DNA of 64,000 bases from the NCBI GenBank assembly GCA_027625915.1, contig JANTQA010000048.1, positions 930,001 to 994,000 on the forward strand, in the 5' to 3' direction. Positions within the stretch are counted from its first letter, which is position 1, and every line of letters starts with the position of its first letter. The position numbers and the translations under genes were made by a program. The notes below the pieces were generated by a model that saw only the letters and a program-made list of their open reading frames with translations, was not told the DNA's origin and did not search any database. The DNA is from Anaeramoeba flamelloides. Its lineage: Eukaryota > Metamonada > Anaeramoebidae. Below are positions 1 to 10,802 of this stretch, in pieces.

Positions 1-62
1 TCTCAGCAAAAAGTGAAATTTTTATCATTTTTTTCTATTTGTTTACATTTTTACTAAATAAT

Positions 63-1022
63 ATGAGTAAAATGTCTATCACGACGATCGCGATTGGAGA
101 TCGAGCAATGGACTCTCGTGGTAACCCAGGCACTATTAGTTTTATTGGAAAAACCCAATTTGATAGTGGTTTTTGGGTTGGTATTGAATTGGATGAGCCT
201 GTAGGCAAAAATAATGGAACCATTGAAGGAGTAACCTATTTTAAATGTGGCAACAAACGAGGTGTATTTGTCCGTAAGCCAGCGCTTTTAAGAAGACTCA
301 ATAGTCCCTTAGGCAAGCGAGCCCTCAAGGCGACTCATTTAGGCAACAAAAAATTCTCGCCTAAAAAGCCTTTCCGAGGATCAACAACAAGCCCATCATC
401 TTCACCAAAGAAAGGATCACCAAAATCAAAAACCTCAGCGTCCTCGTCGAGTATGAGTTCCACAAATGTTAAAGCCAAAAAGAGAAGAAAAAAGGTAAGC
501 ACACCAAGGACCAACAAAGTTGATCCGAAACTCTTGGAGCAACGGCTAACGGAATTAAAGCAACACAAAACCAAAGCAAAAAAGGAATTAGCGCTTGTCA
601 AAGAAAAGCTTTTGCAAGTGCAAAGCGAACACAAAAATGTCCAAAATATTGAAAAACAAAACACAAATGAGCAAATAAAAATTTTAAAAGAACAATTGAA
701 AAATGAAAAACACAAACGTGAAGAAATGCAAAAAAAAAGAGACAAATATGCTCTTGAAGAGCTTAAATCAAGAAAGCATCTTCAATCGGCAAAAAAGAAA
801 ATTTTAACAAGCGAATTAAATTTGGAAAACAAATCTGAGCAATTGTATATTTTAATTGATGAAATTTTAGACTCTGGACCGCAAAATGAAAATTGGAAGA
901 AATTAAAGCTTTTGTATTCCATTGTGGCAATAAGGGGAATTAAAGATTTACAATCGGAAATGGAAAAGAAAATTTCAATAGTCAAAGAGATCATTGAAAA
1001 AACAGAAAAATCTCTGAATTAA
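63..1022 (+). CDS. CAP-Gly domain protein with C-terminal coiled coil
   Basis: Intronless frame of 319 aa. The frame is open a little upstream through a TTG codon, but the first ATG is at 63, with a second at 72. Residues about 12-72 form a CAP-Gly domain with the signature GKNNGT (48-53), an aromatic/Gly-rich core around FWVGIELDEP and the closing GVFVRK; this domain binds the EEY/F tails of tubulin and EB proteins. A Ser/Lys/Pro-rich basic linker (about 80-160) could contact microtubules. The rest (about 160-318) is heptad-like, Lys/Glu-rich coiled coil with no further domain I recognise. The order CAP-Gly, basic linker, coiled coil is that of CLIP, p150-glued and tubulin-cofactor relatives, but it is too short to be CLIP-170 or dynactin. 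A microtubule-associated role is inferred from the domain. Only 62 bases of 5' flank are visible, so an upstream exon cannot be excluded. Confidence 0.93.
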   Translation: MSKMSITTIAIGDRAMDSRGNPGTISFIGKTQFDSGFWVGIELDEPVGKNNGTIEGVTYFKCGNKRGVFVRKPALLRRLNSPLGKRALKATHLGNKKFSPKKPFRGSTTSPSSSPKKGSPKSKTSASSSSMSSTNVKAKKRRKKVSTPRTNKVDPKLLEQRLTELKQHKTKAKKELALVKEKLLQVQSEHKNVQNIEKQNTNEQIKILKEQLKNEKHKREEMQKKRDKYALEELKSRKHLQSAKKKILTSELNLENKSEQLYILIDEILDSGPQNENWKKLKLLYSIVAIRGIKDLQSEMEKKISIVKEIIEKTEKSLN

Positions 1023-1200
1023 AAATTCAATAATGAAAAATTAATAGTGTGTTTTAATTAACTTTCAATCATGAATTATTTTATTTTATATATTTATTTT
1101 GATTTCAACAATTAATCTCGGCGTTAGTGTTTATTTGGGTGATATTCTAATGAATTTTTAATCAGGGAGCATTATCATATAATTTAAATAAACTCTGTTT

Positions 1201-1880
1201 CAGTCAAAGGGGAATCCCAAAAAAAACATTTTTTTCAAATATCAATTATTTTATATAATTGTCCTTTGAAGAAAAAATAAGAAATAAACAGAATAATATA
1301 CACATCCAAAGAATTGTTGATATATGTCTGAAAGAAAACTAATTAATCAATAAATCTTCTTAAAAATTGAAAAACTCAAATTCTTCTGGAAAATTGAGAA
1401 AAACAACAATGTTCGTTTTGAACTTCTACTGGTATTTGAATAATAAATAGGAAACGATTTTCACTTCATTTTCCACACTTTTCTTTTAGAAATCAAGTCC
1501 CCAAACGAACTGTGTTGGTATTTGTGGCCTCTATTTGAAAAAGGAAATAAAAATCAAGTGAAAAATTGTTTCTATTCATTAAACAAATATCAGGATCAAA
1601 GATTGAATAAAATACAATAAAAATCAATATGAGTTCTCAAAAATCATTTCCATGGTTTTAATAACCTTATAATAACCCATTTTTACCAAGTGACTATTGA
1701 TCTTGCAATAAAAAAAAAATTGCAACTGAATTAGGTTTTAAATAAAAATTGAAAAAAAAAAAAAAAAAAAAAAAATGATTTCAATTTTGAAAATTTCCAA
1801 AATAAAATTTTTCTTCTCATATCGATGCAAACTCTTTAAACACATGTATTTCACTCACTACAACTGGGCCCCTTTGACTG
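1201..1880. mobile_element. TIR element, CAGTCAAAGGGG ends
   Basis: The interval begins CAGTCAAAGGGG and ends with its exact complement CCCCTTTGACTG, 680 bp apart. The first bases resemble Tc1/mariner-type ends (CAGT), but no TA duplication is visible. No transposase frame is present. A CTGGTATTTG MITE at 1429-1593 is nested inside, so this element is the older insertion. Could be chance for so short a terminal repeat, hence moderate confidence. Confidence 0.5.
1429..1593. mobile_element. MITE, CTGGTATTTG family, diverged copy
   Basis: Begins CTGGTATTTGAAT after a TA and ends CAAATATCAG; 165 bp, the same length as the other copies. Subterminal blocks match the family: a GGAAA..TTTTCACTTCATTTTCC-like block on the left and a GTGAAAAA block on the right. 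No coding potential. Confidence 0.65.
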
Positions 1881-1938
1881 AAAAATAGTTTAATTGAAAA
1901 CATTTTTTTTCAACAATCCACTTTCCAATACACATGTG

Positions 1939-2335
1939 CAAAAAGTGATGTACTAACATTTTAAGTTTTTTTTACTAAATTTGTAATTTTTCCAAAAACT
2001 AGAAAACTTTTCCTATGCACACCAACAGGGGAGGTTTCTTGTTAACAAACCTGAGGTTTCTAATAGCAAAAAAAAAAAACAATTTAATGAAAGAATTAAA
2101 ATTTTTGGGGTCGTTTTTGTGTTTTAATTTCTGAAAATTATTTTCAATTTTCAAATTTCTGTTTCTTCTCCAAACATTTTTATTTGATTATTAAATCGAA
2201 TTTTTTGCTCTTAGAATCCCCAGGTTCACTGAAAAAAAATCTCTCCTGTTGGTGCGCATAGGAAAAGTTTTCTAGTTTTTGGAAAAATTACAAATTTAGT
2301 AAAAAAAACTTAAAATGTTAGTACATCACTTTTTG
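1939..2335. repeat. foldback element with ~95-bp nearly perfect arms
   Basis: The left arm (1939-2034) and right arm (2241-2335) are reverse complements with only about one mismatch over the outer 90 bases, separated by about 200 bp of unrelated sequence. The outer end is CAAAAAGTGATGTACTAAC. Arms this similar imply recent origin or ongoing gene conversion. No obvious target duplication flanks it. Confidence 0.85.
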
Positions 2336-2764
2336 TAGATTTGTAATCGTCAGATTGAAAACCTAATTGTTTTTTTTTTTTAACAGCTATTTTATAAAAA
2401 ATGTGGAATTTAATTTTTTTTTATATTGCAAGAATTAAATACTTTTCGAAACAATAAAGTTTTAAAAAAGTGAGTAATTAAAATATTAAACGATATTTTC
2501 TTCTAAATGTAATTCCAATTTTGCATTCAGAGGTTTATTTATATATTTTTATTCCCATCAAAAAGTTTAAATAAAATATTTTTTAATTAAAAATAATTAT
2601 CACTTTTTTAAAACTTAATTTTTTTTAAAAGGTGTAATTCTAAAAAAAAACCTAGATTTCAGAGTTATAATCATGCCTACATTATAGTTATGATAAAAAA
2701 CTCAAAATAAATTTTGAATTTTTGGGGGTGCCATCAAGTGCCATCAAGTGCCGTAGAGTGCCTA

Positions 2765-2836
2765 ACTTTTCCAGAATTCAAAATAATAGTGTAAAATCTT
2801 TGATTTTACTCTCTTATTTTGAATTTTGGAAAACCG
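2765..2836. repeat. short palindromic repeat (copy at ~6588-6660)
   Basis: A 70-bp imperfect hairpin built on TTTTCCAGAATTCAAAA and its complement, with the loop motif AAAATCTTTGATTT. A second copy with the same loop lies at about 6588-6660. Both follow a short block of aagtgcc/agagtgcc-like words (2729-2762, and 6320 near the second copy), suggesting they are ends of a common older repeat. Confidence 0.5.
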
Positions 2837-2981
2837 TACAGCGTTTTTTTTTTTACTTTTTGTTTTTGTTTCATAAAATCTATAGATTTTCTAATCAAAA
2901 CAAAAATTAAAAATAAACCTAACTGTAAACAGGGGGTAATATTCTTGAATTACCTCTCTTTAATAATATATAAATTAAATT

Positions 2982-3503
2982 CCCAAAATTTGAACACGGT
3001 TTCAACAGTTGAAGGAATAACAATACTACGCACTACATTCAATTTGGGAATAATTTGTGAATTTTCAAAAATATGAAATTCATTTTTTGTCTTTTTTGTT
3101 TTGTTTCCATTTCCTTTTATCGAGTTATGTAATCTGTTTCGTTTGATCTGGAATTTTTTTTCAATGGTTGATAGAAGGTTACTGTTGAGTTTGTTAAATT
3201 GGAAAACCGCATACAATTAATCGATGTTATCTTATCAATTGATCGATCATCAATTATTGATGAGATTTCAACAAATTTACCAATATAGTTTTTATTCACT
3301 TCGTTTCTTGATTTTGGATACACCAATTTTGATTTTTTTGTTTTAAATTTTTTTCTTTTATTTGGATAAAAATGATTGCTTATAAAAACATGATTAACGG
3401 GTAACTTAAATGTTGTTTTATAATACGTTCGGAAAAATATAATAAATTGTGTTTTTTTTTTGCCTATTTTTGATTTTGGGTGTGTCCTAATTTTTGGAAT
3501 GGG
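2982..3503 (+). repeat. dispersed repeat family B, copy 1
   Basis: About 520 bp closely matching 38047-38562 on the same strand and, in reverse orientation, 31596-32115 and 49142-49648. Ends are inverted: CCAAAATTTGAACAC on the left and GTGTCCTAATTTTTGG on the right. Internal landmarks shared by copies include AATCTGTTTCGTT, TTGATAGAAGGTTA and TTTCAACAAATTTACCAAT. Frames here are not conserved between copies, so this is a non-autonomous DNA element, not a gene. Confidence 0.75.
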
Positions 3504-3599
3504 GTATATATCTATATATATATATATATATACATACATATATAATCCTCACTTATATCAAATAGAAAACTTGAAAAAATATAAAAATATAAAAATAAA

Positions 3600-4010
3600 G
3601 TATTTAAAAAAATAACTGGCATGAAAATAAGTCAGGAAATCATTATTAATTGATATTAATCGGAAAATTCTTATTTAATTATTGGATAATTTCTTTTATT
3701 TTAGAATCAAACTTTTAAAATTATACTCGCCACTTATTAGAATGATGATTAATTAAATTGCACCGGTTCAAAACAATATTCAATCAATGAAAACAGAAGA
3801 ATAAAAATTATGATTATCCCATATCTATGAAACCTCTATTAAACTCTATTTTTTTTTTTTTTTTTTCAAAACAAGTAGATTTACTTAGGTTATCAAATAA
3901 TTCAATGAGTGATCTAGAGACACCTAGCTTGAAGGAAATTTAGGTCGGTTTATTACATAGTTCACAAAAATTTGTTTAGTTATAAAAGTAAAAGGGTTTT
4001 ATATGTTCAT
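3600..4010. repeat. dispersed repeat family F, copy 1
   Basis: Matches 13600-13980 and 56820-57200, sharing ordered blocks such as GAATCAAACTTT, CACTTATT.GAATGATGATTAA, GTTCAAAACA, AGAATAAAAATTAT and a closing TTATTAC.T.GTT block. Divergence is high, with many small indels, so the family is old. Ends were not located exactly. Confidence 0.6.
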
Positions 4011-4598
4011 AATAGCAACAATTGATAATGATGTTCATGATATTTCCTGTCAGTAATTTTTTTGAACCCCATACAAACTTTTTTAAAAATGGAAACTGGA
4101 ATTAGAATTCAGTTTTCATTCGAAATAAAAACAAGCACCAAAATTGTTTCAATTTCATATTTTTTGAATTGTTCGTAGACTGAAATAGAGTTATTGAAAA
4201 TATCATTTTCAACCGTTCCAGCCCTAAAGTGTAAAATTTATAAGACAAAGAAAGAGATTTTCTATTCTAAAATTATTGTCATGTGTGATAAACTGAAAAT
4301 TAGTTTTGGCATGTTGTTGTTAAAACAGATGTTCAAAAATGATTTCTTAATTTTTCATGATTTTTTGCAGAAGTGAATAGTAATTTGATATGAGTATAAA
4401 AATTTAGTTTATCAAATTTTCTTGTTTTTATCATTTACAAACAAATTCCTGAAAATATTTACATTAATGGGGATCTTCTATTTTCAAAATTGCAAAAAAT
4501 AGGGGCTTTTACAATTTAATAAGAAATGATCGAAAAGTTCTTACAAGTTTCTGTAATTTGTGTGATTTATGAATATCAATTTTGGACTTTGTTTATTA

Positions 4599-4760
4599 TT
4601 GGTATTTGAATTCTAAATGGGAAATAATTTTCACTTCAGTTACCATATTTTTCTTTTATAAATTGAGTTTTCAAAGAAGTAAGATGTAGTTTGGGATTGT
4701 TTTGTAAAAGGAAATTCAAAACGAAGTGAAAATTTTTTAAGTTTGTAATTCAAATACCAG
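4599..4760. mobile_element. MITE, CTGGTATTTG family
   Basis: 162 bp with inverted ends TTGGTATTTGAATT and CAAATACCAG, flanked by TA on both sides. The left end carries AAATGGGAAATAATTTTCACTTCA and the right end the complementary GAAGTGAAAATTTTT. TA duplication and length fit a Tc1/mariner-derived MITE. It has no coding capacity and must have been moved in trans. Confidence 0.8.
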
Positions 4761-5189
4761 TAGAAAAAAAAATCTCTCAGATTGTTGAACAGAAAGTTGA
4801 TAATTTTAACTTTTGCAATGAGAGAAATTGAATTTTCTATTTCGTAAAAGACAATTATTCTCCATTTCTTGTAACTTTATACTTTTCATGGTATAGTTGG
4901 AATTACCATATCAACCAATATTCATGTTTGGTTTCATAGCTTGTCTTTGAAATTTTTGCTTCAAAAAGAAAACAAAAAAATCGATTCTTAATCTATTGCT
5001 TCGTACAAACGTACAGACAAACAGCAACGAAAAAAACAAAAATAATGGAAGGAGAAATTTATTTGTGATGTTTTAAAAATTATCTTTTTTTTGATTTTTG
5101 TTTTTCTTTTTCTTTTTCTTTTGATTTTTTTTATTCTTTTTGTTCTTATTGTTGTTTTTGTTGTTGTTGTTTTTGTTGTTGTTGTAATT

Positions 5190-5781
5190 TCAATTCTTTC
5201 TTTCTGGTGTTGTTTTTGTCAGCCATTTAACAAGTTTTACAAACAACCATAGAATGTCATAAAGTGCAATGAACAAAAGAGGAATTGTCCAAAAAAAAAA
5301 AACTAACAGGATCCCTTCTTCTTCAAAATAGTTTTTTTTGAGGAAGCACTGCCAATTTTCTAACAGCCAGTCATTAATGGACATCCCACTGAAGGCTAAA
5401 AAAATTAGACTAAAAAGCGTGACTAAAAGTGGGAAAACATATTTTCGATGCAACGTACAGTCAGTTTCACTTTTAAGGCACAAACTTTCAACGAAATTTA
5501 AGGCACAAAAAAACGTCAAATTAAGGCACAAAATTTGGCTTTTTTTGTTTTACAATTTATTTTTACTAGAATTTGAATTTTGTGCTTTAATTAGAGATTT
5601 TTTTTGTGTCATAAATTTCGTTGTAAGTTTGTGCCTTAAAAGTGAAACTGACTGTAATGAAGAATATGAGTGCCACATAAAAAATGATGACACCAAAAAA
5701 GAACCTTTCGTTAAAATCAATTTGTTCAAATTTGTTGTAGATTAATATAATCAGCTGTTGGAGAAATTCTGCTTTGCTCAT
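5190..5781 (-). CDS. TMEM18: TMEM18 homologue interrupted by a MITE
   Basis: Reading leftwards from the ATG at 5781, the first segment (to 5655) and the second (5455 to the TGA at 5190) are continuous in sense once the 197-bp MITE at 5458-5654 and one TA copy are set aside: 130 codons against about 140 in human TMEM18. The second segment is diagnostic, with an NDWLLENWQCFLKKNYFEEEGILL stretch equivalent to the family's [21 protein letters not shown] region, between hydrophobic segments near residues 29-43, 49-65, 90-107 and 108-120. TMEM18 is a small multi-pass nuclear-envelope protein. The basic C-terminal tail is shorter than in animals. The MITE brings in-frame stops on this strand and its length plus TA is not a multiple of three, so this allele should not encode full TMEM18 unless the insert is removed from the RNA. 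I see no good splice sites exactly at its ends. Confidence 0.85.
5458..5654. mobile_element. MITE, CAGTCAGTTTCACTTTTAAG ends, inside TMEM18
   Basis: 197-bp element beginning CAGTCAGTTTCACTTTTAAG and ending with its complement, flanked by TA on both sides (5456-5457, 5655-5656). The inverted ends run more than 50 bp with few mismatches and repeat the word AAGGCACAAA three times. TA duplication and CAGT termini point to a Tc1/mariner-type non-autonomous element. The high arm identity and clean duplication suggest a recent insertion. A diverged relative may sit at 44547-44743. Confidence 0.88.
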
Positions 5782-8195
5782 CGACAAAAAGTAGAAAATT
5801 AAAAAAGTAAAAATTGAATGTTTATAATTTTTGTGAATAATTTCATTTTTAAAATTTAGAGTTCGACAGTTAAGACTAAAATGAATTATTAAAATCATTT
5901 CTATAACTGTGAACATAATAATTTAATCAATAGGAGAACGGAGTATGACCAAAATTAGTATTGAAAATATACAATTGAAAATATCAAATTTGAGAAAACT
6001 ACAATAACTTTGGTTAACCATTTCATGCTGAAAAACAAAAGTTATGTTCAATATAATCAAAATTCCAAAACTTCGAATTCATGAGGATATTTTGTTTTTT
6101 GTTGCTATCAGTATCACCTTTTCGAAAAGCTTAGCCGAGAAAAAACGGTGTTTTCTTGGGTAAAAAATTCCAATTAAATGGAGTGAAGAATTTTCGTTTA
6201 AATCGACTTTGAGGTATTTACTTTGATAAATAATAACTAATAGCTTTGAAAATGTTGTACTAATCTAATAAAACTGAAACAGCAAATAATAAGTTCTTGG
6301 GATAATTAATGCCGTCCCCTAGAGTGCCAAGGTAATTTTTACTTATTGGAATAAATCGAAAATTTATTTAATTTTCGCTTTATTTCAATAATGAAAAATA
6401 ACCTAATGGTGGTTTTATTGTAGTTTTCTGTTTTATATATTATGTGTTCTAGGTTTATTTCTAAAGTAAAAAAAACCTAAAGAAAATCCATTGATTTTCC
6501 AAATAAAAAGAAAACTCAAAAAAAACCTAACAAAAATCAATTGATTTTTCAAATAAACTGAAAATCTCAAGAAAAGCTAACTGTACTTTTCCAGAATTCA
6601 AAAGAATTGAATAAAATCTTTGATTTAACTCAATTCTTTTAAATTCGCCAAAACACAACTGCAGTTTTTTTTTATTTATTTAACAAAATAGAAAATTATT
6701 AACAATCTTATGTTTATTTCAAAATGGAAAAAAAAACTAACGGAAAAAAAAAATAAATATATTATTCAATTTAAATCAATAAACAATTCTTTAATAGTCG
6801 AAAAAAGTTAATATTCATTTGCAAGATATTTGTCAAATTTAAAATATTTCTAAAATAGAAAAATTTTAACCACTTGACTGTGAAAAAAAATAAATAAAAT
6901 TTTTTAGTAATAAATTTACAAAAAATCTTAATAGAAAAGTCTAAAAAAATTAGATTTCCCAACTTAAATTGTTAAATTTCTTTAAAAATAATTTTTTTAA
7001 TTCAAGATCTTTCATTATCCAATTATATTGATTATAAGTGAAGTTATGAAAAAGTAAATAATTAGTGAATGTTAAAATTTTTTTTTGAAAAAATTTTTCA
7101 TGAGGTTGTAACCTAATATATTAACAGAATAATGAAAAAAAATCCAATGAAAATAATGAAAAGATTAATATAGTAACCTTAAAAAAAATATTTATTGATA
7201 AATCTTATCTGTAACATTGAGATAATTAATTCTTTGTTTTCTGGGTTTTATTTTTAATTCTGAATGGAAAAAATGTTATTGTTTAAATTTTTGGGAAGAC
7301 AATTCTCCTCAATTTCAAAAAAAAATCCAAAAAGGGGTTTAAATCTCTATTTTCATAAAATTCATATAATATACATTTGAGTTATAGAATAGAGAATATT
7401 TTTGAAAAAATATTCTTAAGGGAAATAAAGATTTATTTGATGGATTATATGATTTTAAAATTATTTGTTTTCTAAATAATTGTAAACCTAAAAATAATTC
7501 TAAATAATACTTTTGGTATATGGATATTTTATTTTGATTTTCAAAAAATTTTTCTTCAATTTATTATTCGTTGTTTAGTAGTTTAGAACAAAATACATTA
7601 ATATAAAAATCAATTCCCCAATAAAGATTTAGAATTAGAAAGTATAATAAATGACAGAGTATGAATTATGTATTTGAAAAGAATTATTTTTAATTTTTGA
7701 TTTTTATTTAGATTTATTTTTATTCCAAAATTTCAAAAATATATTTTCAAAATCGGGTAATCCCGAAGGCTGGTTTTTGTAATACGCTTCTTTATATTTG
7801 GCACTTCAAAATAAGAAAAAAAACATACTATTTAATATCCTCAAAATAAAAAAAATTGTCAAGAAATGAAGCAGGGAAATTATTGAATACAATAACATAA
7901 AAAATTCCTAGAAATTGAAGGAAATTATCAAATCGAAAATATAGATATAAGCATATTTTTATATTTTGAATAAATTTTCCAACAAAATTCAATTGGACAA
8001 GTTTAGCTCTTGTCATTGTTATACTCCAAAAGAAGAAAGAGGATTCATCTTTTGTTCATTTGGAAAATTTTTAACTAGAAACTCCTCTCAAAATTTCAAA
8101 ATATAATAACTCAACAATTAATTCGAAGGGGAAGAGGGGAACAGTTTTCGGATTCATCATGATTTTATTCCAAATAACGTATAAAAATAAAAAGG

Positions 8196-8226
<31 letters not shown>

Positions 8227-9471
8227 CTTATCAAGATCCAAGAGAACAAAGATATTAGGTATTATCACTAATTTCTATTACAGAATAAAGGAATATTATA
8301 AATTGAAATAAATAAAATTATTTTGATTAAATTGATCATATAGAAACTGAAAGTATGATTCGAAAACTAAAAGATATGTGTCCATTGTTTAAGATCTGAT
8401 TTTTTTATATAAAAATTTTTAATATAATTTATGTTAGACATTTTATTTTACACAGTATATTTTTAGTAAAATTCTAATTTGTGAAAAAGAGTAAAAATAA
8501 TTTTTCTTCTGAAATTCAATTTTAGGATAATTTTTTTTTTTTACAAAATTAAAGTCTCAAGTAAATAAAAAATGGTAAACTCAAATAATTTAAAAGTATT
8601 AAGGTAAATTTTAAAGTCCAAAAATAGAGAACTCAAAAGAGAAGATACATATTGAAAGAAAAAAGTTTCAAGATAGAAAAATAAGTAGTTTTATATTAGT
8701 AGACTAAAGAAAAGAACACCATTATTTGTTTTTGAATACCTTATATAAGAAAAATTCTTAATGAATAAGAGAGGTCACTGAAATGAATTTATAAAATATA
8801 GCACTAATTCAGTGGTTTTGAAAAAGAAAGAATGAAACCCAAAACAATTAATTTGTTTTTTTGTTTTGTTGATAATTAAAATACTTTATTGATTATTTTT
8901 TGTTTTATTTTTATTTCAAAAAAATTATCTATTTTCGAATTTCTTTTACCTGGATAGAGTCTTGAAATTGAAACAAAAAATCTATTTTCAAATTAACGTT
9001 CCTTAATTCATTTTATGTAAAAAGGTATCTTAATAATCCAAGGAATTAATATCTTTCCCTTATTGTTTTTTTTTTACTACGAAATAATAAAGAAAAATAA
9101 CATTTTTTCACTTTATTTTCTTTTCCAAATTTTTTTTTTTACTTGGGAACATTTTTCGAGCATAATAAAAAGTAAGAAAAAAATTATTCTCAACCTTTTC
9201 CTTCCTAAATTAAATTCTTAGAAAGGGTTCTGGTAGTGAAATTGATTTTCCAAAAAACATAACAAAGAAATGAAAAAGAAAATTCTTTGTCATTTTCAAT
9301 AAATCAAAAATTTTGGCTTAATTGGTAAAATGTTTTATTAAAATATTTTCAAAAGATTTATTGTTGAATTTGAAAAGCATACATTTACTGAACTATTTGT
9401 AAGAAACAAATAATGTTTTTTCTCATTTCCGTAACCGTAGGCCTTAATATCCATGAATGAAGCAAGTCGGT
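5782..9471. other. gene-free gap
   Basis: Very AT-rich with no exon bounded by good splice sites that I can defend. It holds the second copy of the small TTTTCCAGAATTC hairpin (about 6588-6660), a 30-base poly-A run (about 8199-8223) and a GTGCC-rich patch near 6310-6330. The 5' flank of TMEM18 begins at 5782, and the 3' flank of the bZIP gene ends at 9471. Confidence 0.6.
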
Positions 9472-10458
9472 TTAGAAATGAAGCAGATCAAAGTTATGCA
9501 AATTCTTACTTTGTTTATCTTTACTCACACAAGTTGAACAATTACCTTTGCTGTGAATTGTATTAACTAGAACAGTATTATTAACACCCCCACTGTTTGT
9601 GCGATTATTGGGGTGTGTGTTAATTGTTTTAGTTGTGTTATGATCGTGTTCGTTGTTTCTGTTTGTGTCCTTGGGGCGGTAAAAGTCACTGGATATTTGA
9701 ATTATTTGAGGCCTTTTGTTGGTAGGTCTTGAGATGGGATCACTGGGAATCAGTTTTGATAACTTGGAAACCACCTCGTCTTTGGCATGGATCTCTTTTT
9801 GTAAGGCTTCTACCAGTTTTTGAAGTCTTGCTATTTCATTTTGTTGCCTCATTTCTTGAATTTTTTTTTTCTCTCGTGTTCTCCTAGCCGATTCGCGATT
9901 TCTTTCCAGTCTTCGAATTCTTCTTTCTTCCTTTGTTAAGTCCTTTACATTATCGATTTTTCTAATTGAAGACAAATATTTTCTTTTTTTTAATTCGGCC
10001 GGTTTCAATGTCCTTCCTCTTTTTCTTGGTTGACTCTTCTTTGTTTGTTGGACTTTGGAAGCACCCTTTAAAGGACTCTGTTCAGTTTCTTGGTTTGTTG
10101 AAACAGCTTTCTTCTTGCCCTTTAAATTTGCCTGAATTGATTTGATCTGTTTGGATTTTATATTTCCCAATTGTTGTATTTGCATTAACTTTATGATTTT
10201 TTTTTCTTGTTTTTTTTCTGTTTCTCTTTTTGTTGTTTTATTTCTTGTTAGGGTTTGGTTTCTTTCTAAGTGTGTTTCTTTTTTTTGAAAATTTTTCAGA
10301 TTTGTAGTTCTCCTCATACTACTGTTGTTCTTCTTGTTGGAGAGTGGAATTTCCTCAAAGATTGAATTTTCTAGTCTTATCTCGTCTGTCTCAAGAAGAT
10401 CGGAAAAATTATATTCGTGTGTTGGTTTTGAATCAAATTGGAATAAATATTGATCCAT
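9472..10458 (-). CDS. bZIP transcription factor
   Basis: 328 aa from the ATG at 10458; the frame extends five codons upstream only through TTG. The basic region at about 178-199 contains ERNRESARRTREKKK with the invariant Asn187 and Arg195 (N-x7-R), which contact DNA. It is followed by a leucine-zipper helix (about 205-240) with Leu/Ile/Val at heptad spacing through IARLQKLVEALQKEI. The N-terminus is acidic and aromatic (LFQFDSKP..YNFSDLLETDE), a plausible activation segment. The middle is Lys/Thr/Gln-rich with basic clusters such as KSQPRKRGRTLK that could be nuclear-localisation signals, and the C-terminus is Asn/Thr-rich with three Cys. Intronless. Family assignment within bZIPs is open; targets are unknown. 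Confidence 0.92.
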   Translation of the reverse strand: MDQYLFQFDSKPTHEYNFSDLLETDEIRLENSIFEEIPLSNKKNNSSMRRTTNLKNFQKKETHLERNQTLTRNKTTKRETEKKQEKKIIKLMQIQQLGNIKSKQIKSIQANLKGKKKAVSTNQETEQSPLKGASKVQQTKKSQPRKRGRTLKPAELKKRKYLSSIRKIDNVKDLTKEERRIRRLERNRESARRTREKKKIQEMRQQNEIARLQKLVEALQKEIHAKDEVVSKLSKLIPSDPISRPTNKRPQIIQISSDFYRPKDTNRNNEHDHNTTKTINTHPNNRTNSGGVNNTVLVNTIHSKGNCSTCVSKDKQSKNLHNFDLLHF

Positions 10459-10706
10459 TCCGAAAATGCACAAGTCAAGAGAGGCTCAAAAAAAAATAAT
10501 TTTTCGAAAGAAAATTTTAATTTTATTGTTTTGAAAAGTGTTTACAATTCAAAACTCAGTTTTTGAGTTAAACTTGTTTAGTAGAGATGTTTGAAGATTT
10601 TTTTTAATTGTTTTTATCTTTTTTTTATTTTTATTAAAGATCTTCAGAATTTATTATGAGTTGAAGAAAAAGATAAAATAAAAATATATTCTCCATTTGA
10701 TTTCAG

Positions 10707-10802
10707 GAATATTTCTCAACACAAAAAACCACAGGCTCTTTTTAGAAATAGTATTGTTAGAATTCACAGTTGACAATGGTGATCCAAGAACAAGCCTGGA
10801 GG
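10707..10802 (+). CDS. candidate internal exon of an unidentified gene
   Basis: A 96-base island of much higher G+C than its surroundings, preceded by a strong acceptor (CTCCATTTGATTTCAG) and followed by a GTTTGA donor like the GTTTGT donors used elsewhere in the window. In the open frame (two bases, then 31 codons, then one base, so phase 1 at both ends) it reads IFLNTKNHRLFLEIVLLEFT followed by VDNGDPRTSLE. It has no stop, hydrophobic and charged residues are balanced, and it does not look like translated AT-rich noise. I do not recognise the family and cannot place neighbouring exons. It lies just upstream of, and divergent from, the bZIP gene. Confidence 0.4.

Larger units (their letters stand above)
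1023..5189. other. gene-free gap made of repeats
   Basis: No convincing coding exon on either strand. The stretch holds a CAGTCAAAGGGG-ended element (1201-1880) with a smaller MITE inside it, a foldback element (1939-2335), a 10-bp tandem repeat (gtgccatcaa, about 2729-2760) next to a small hairpin, one copy of dispersed family B (2982-3503), one of family F (about 3600-4010) and another CTGGTATTTG MITE (4599-4760). Small open frames here are short, lack homology and sit inside repeats. Confidence 0.7.

Noticed and set aside
335-745. 136-codon minus-strand frame inside the CAP-Gly gene
   Set aside because: It is the complement of the Lys/Ser-rich coding strand (Phe/Leu/Cys-rich), lacks homology and overlaps a clear gene.
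8199-8223. Long poly-A run as a processed-gene (retrocopy) tail
   Set aside because: Homopolymer runs are common throughout and no coding sequence precedes it.
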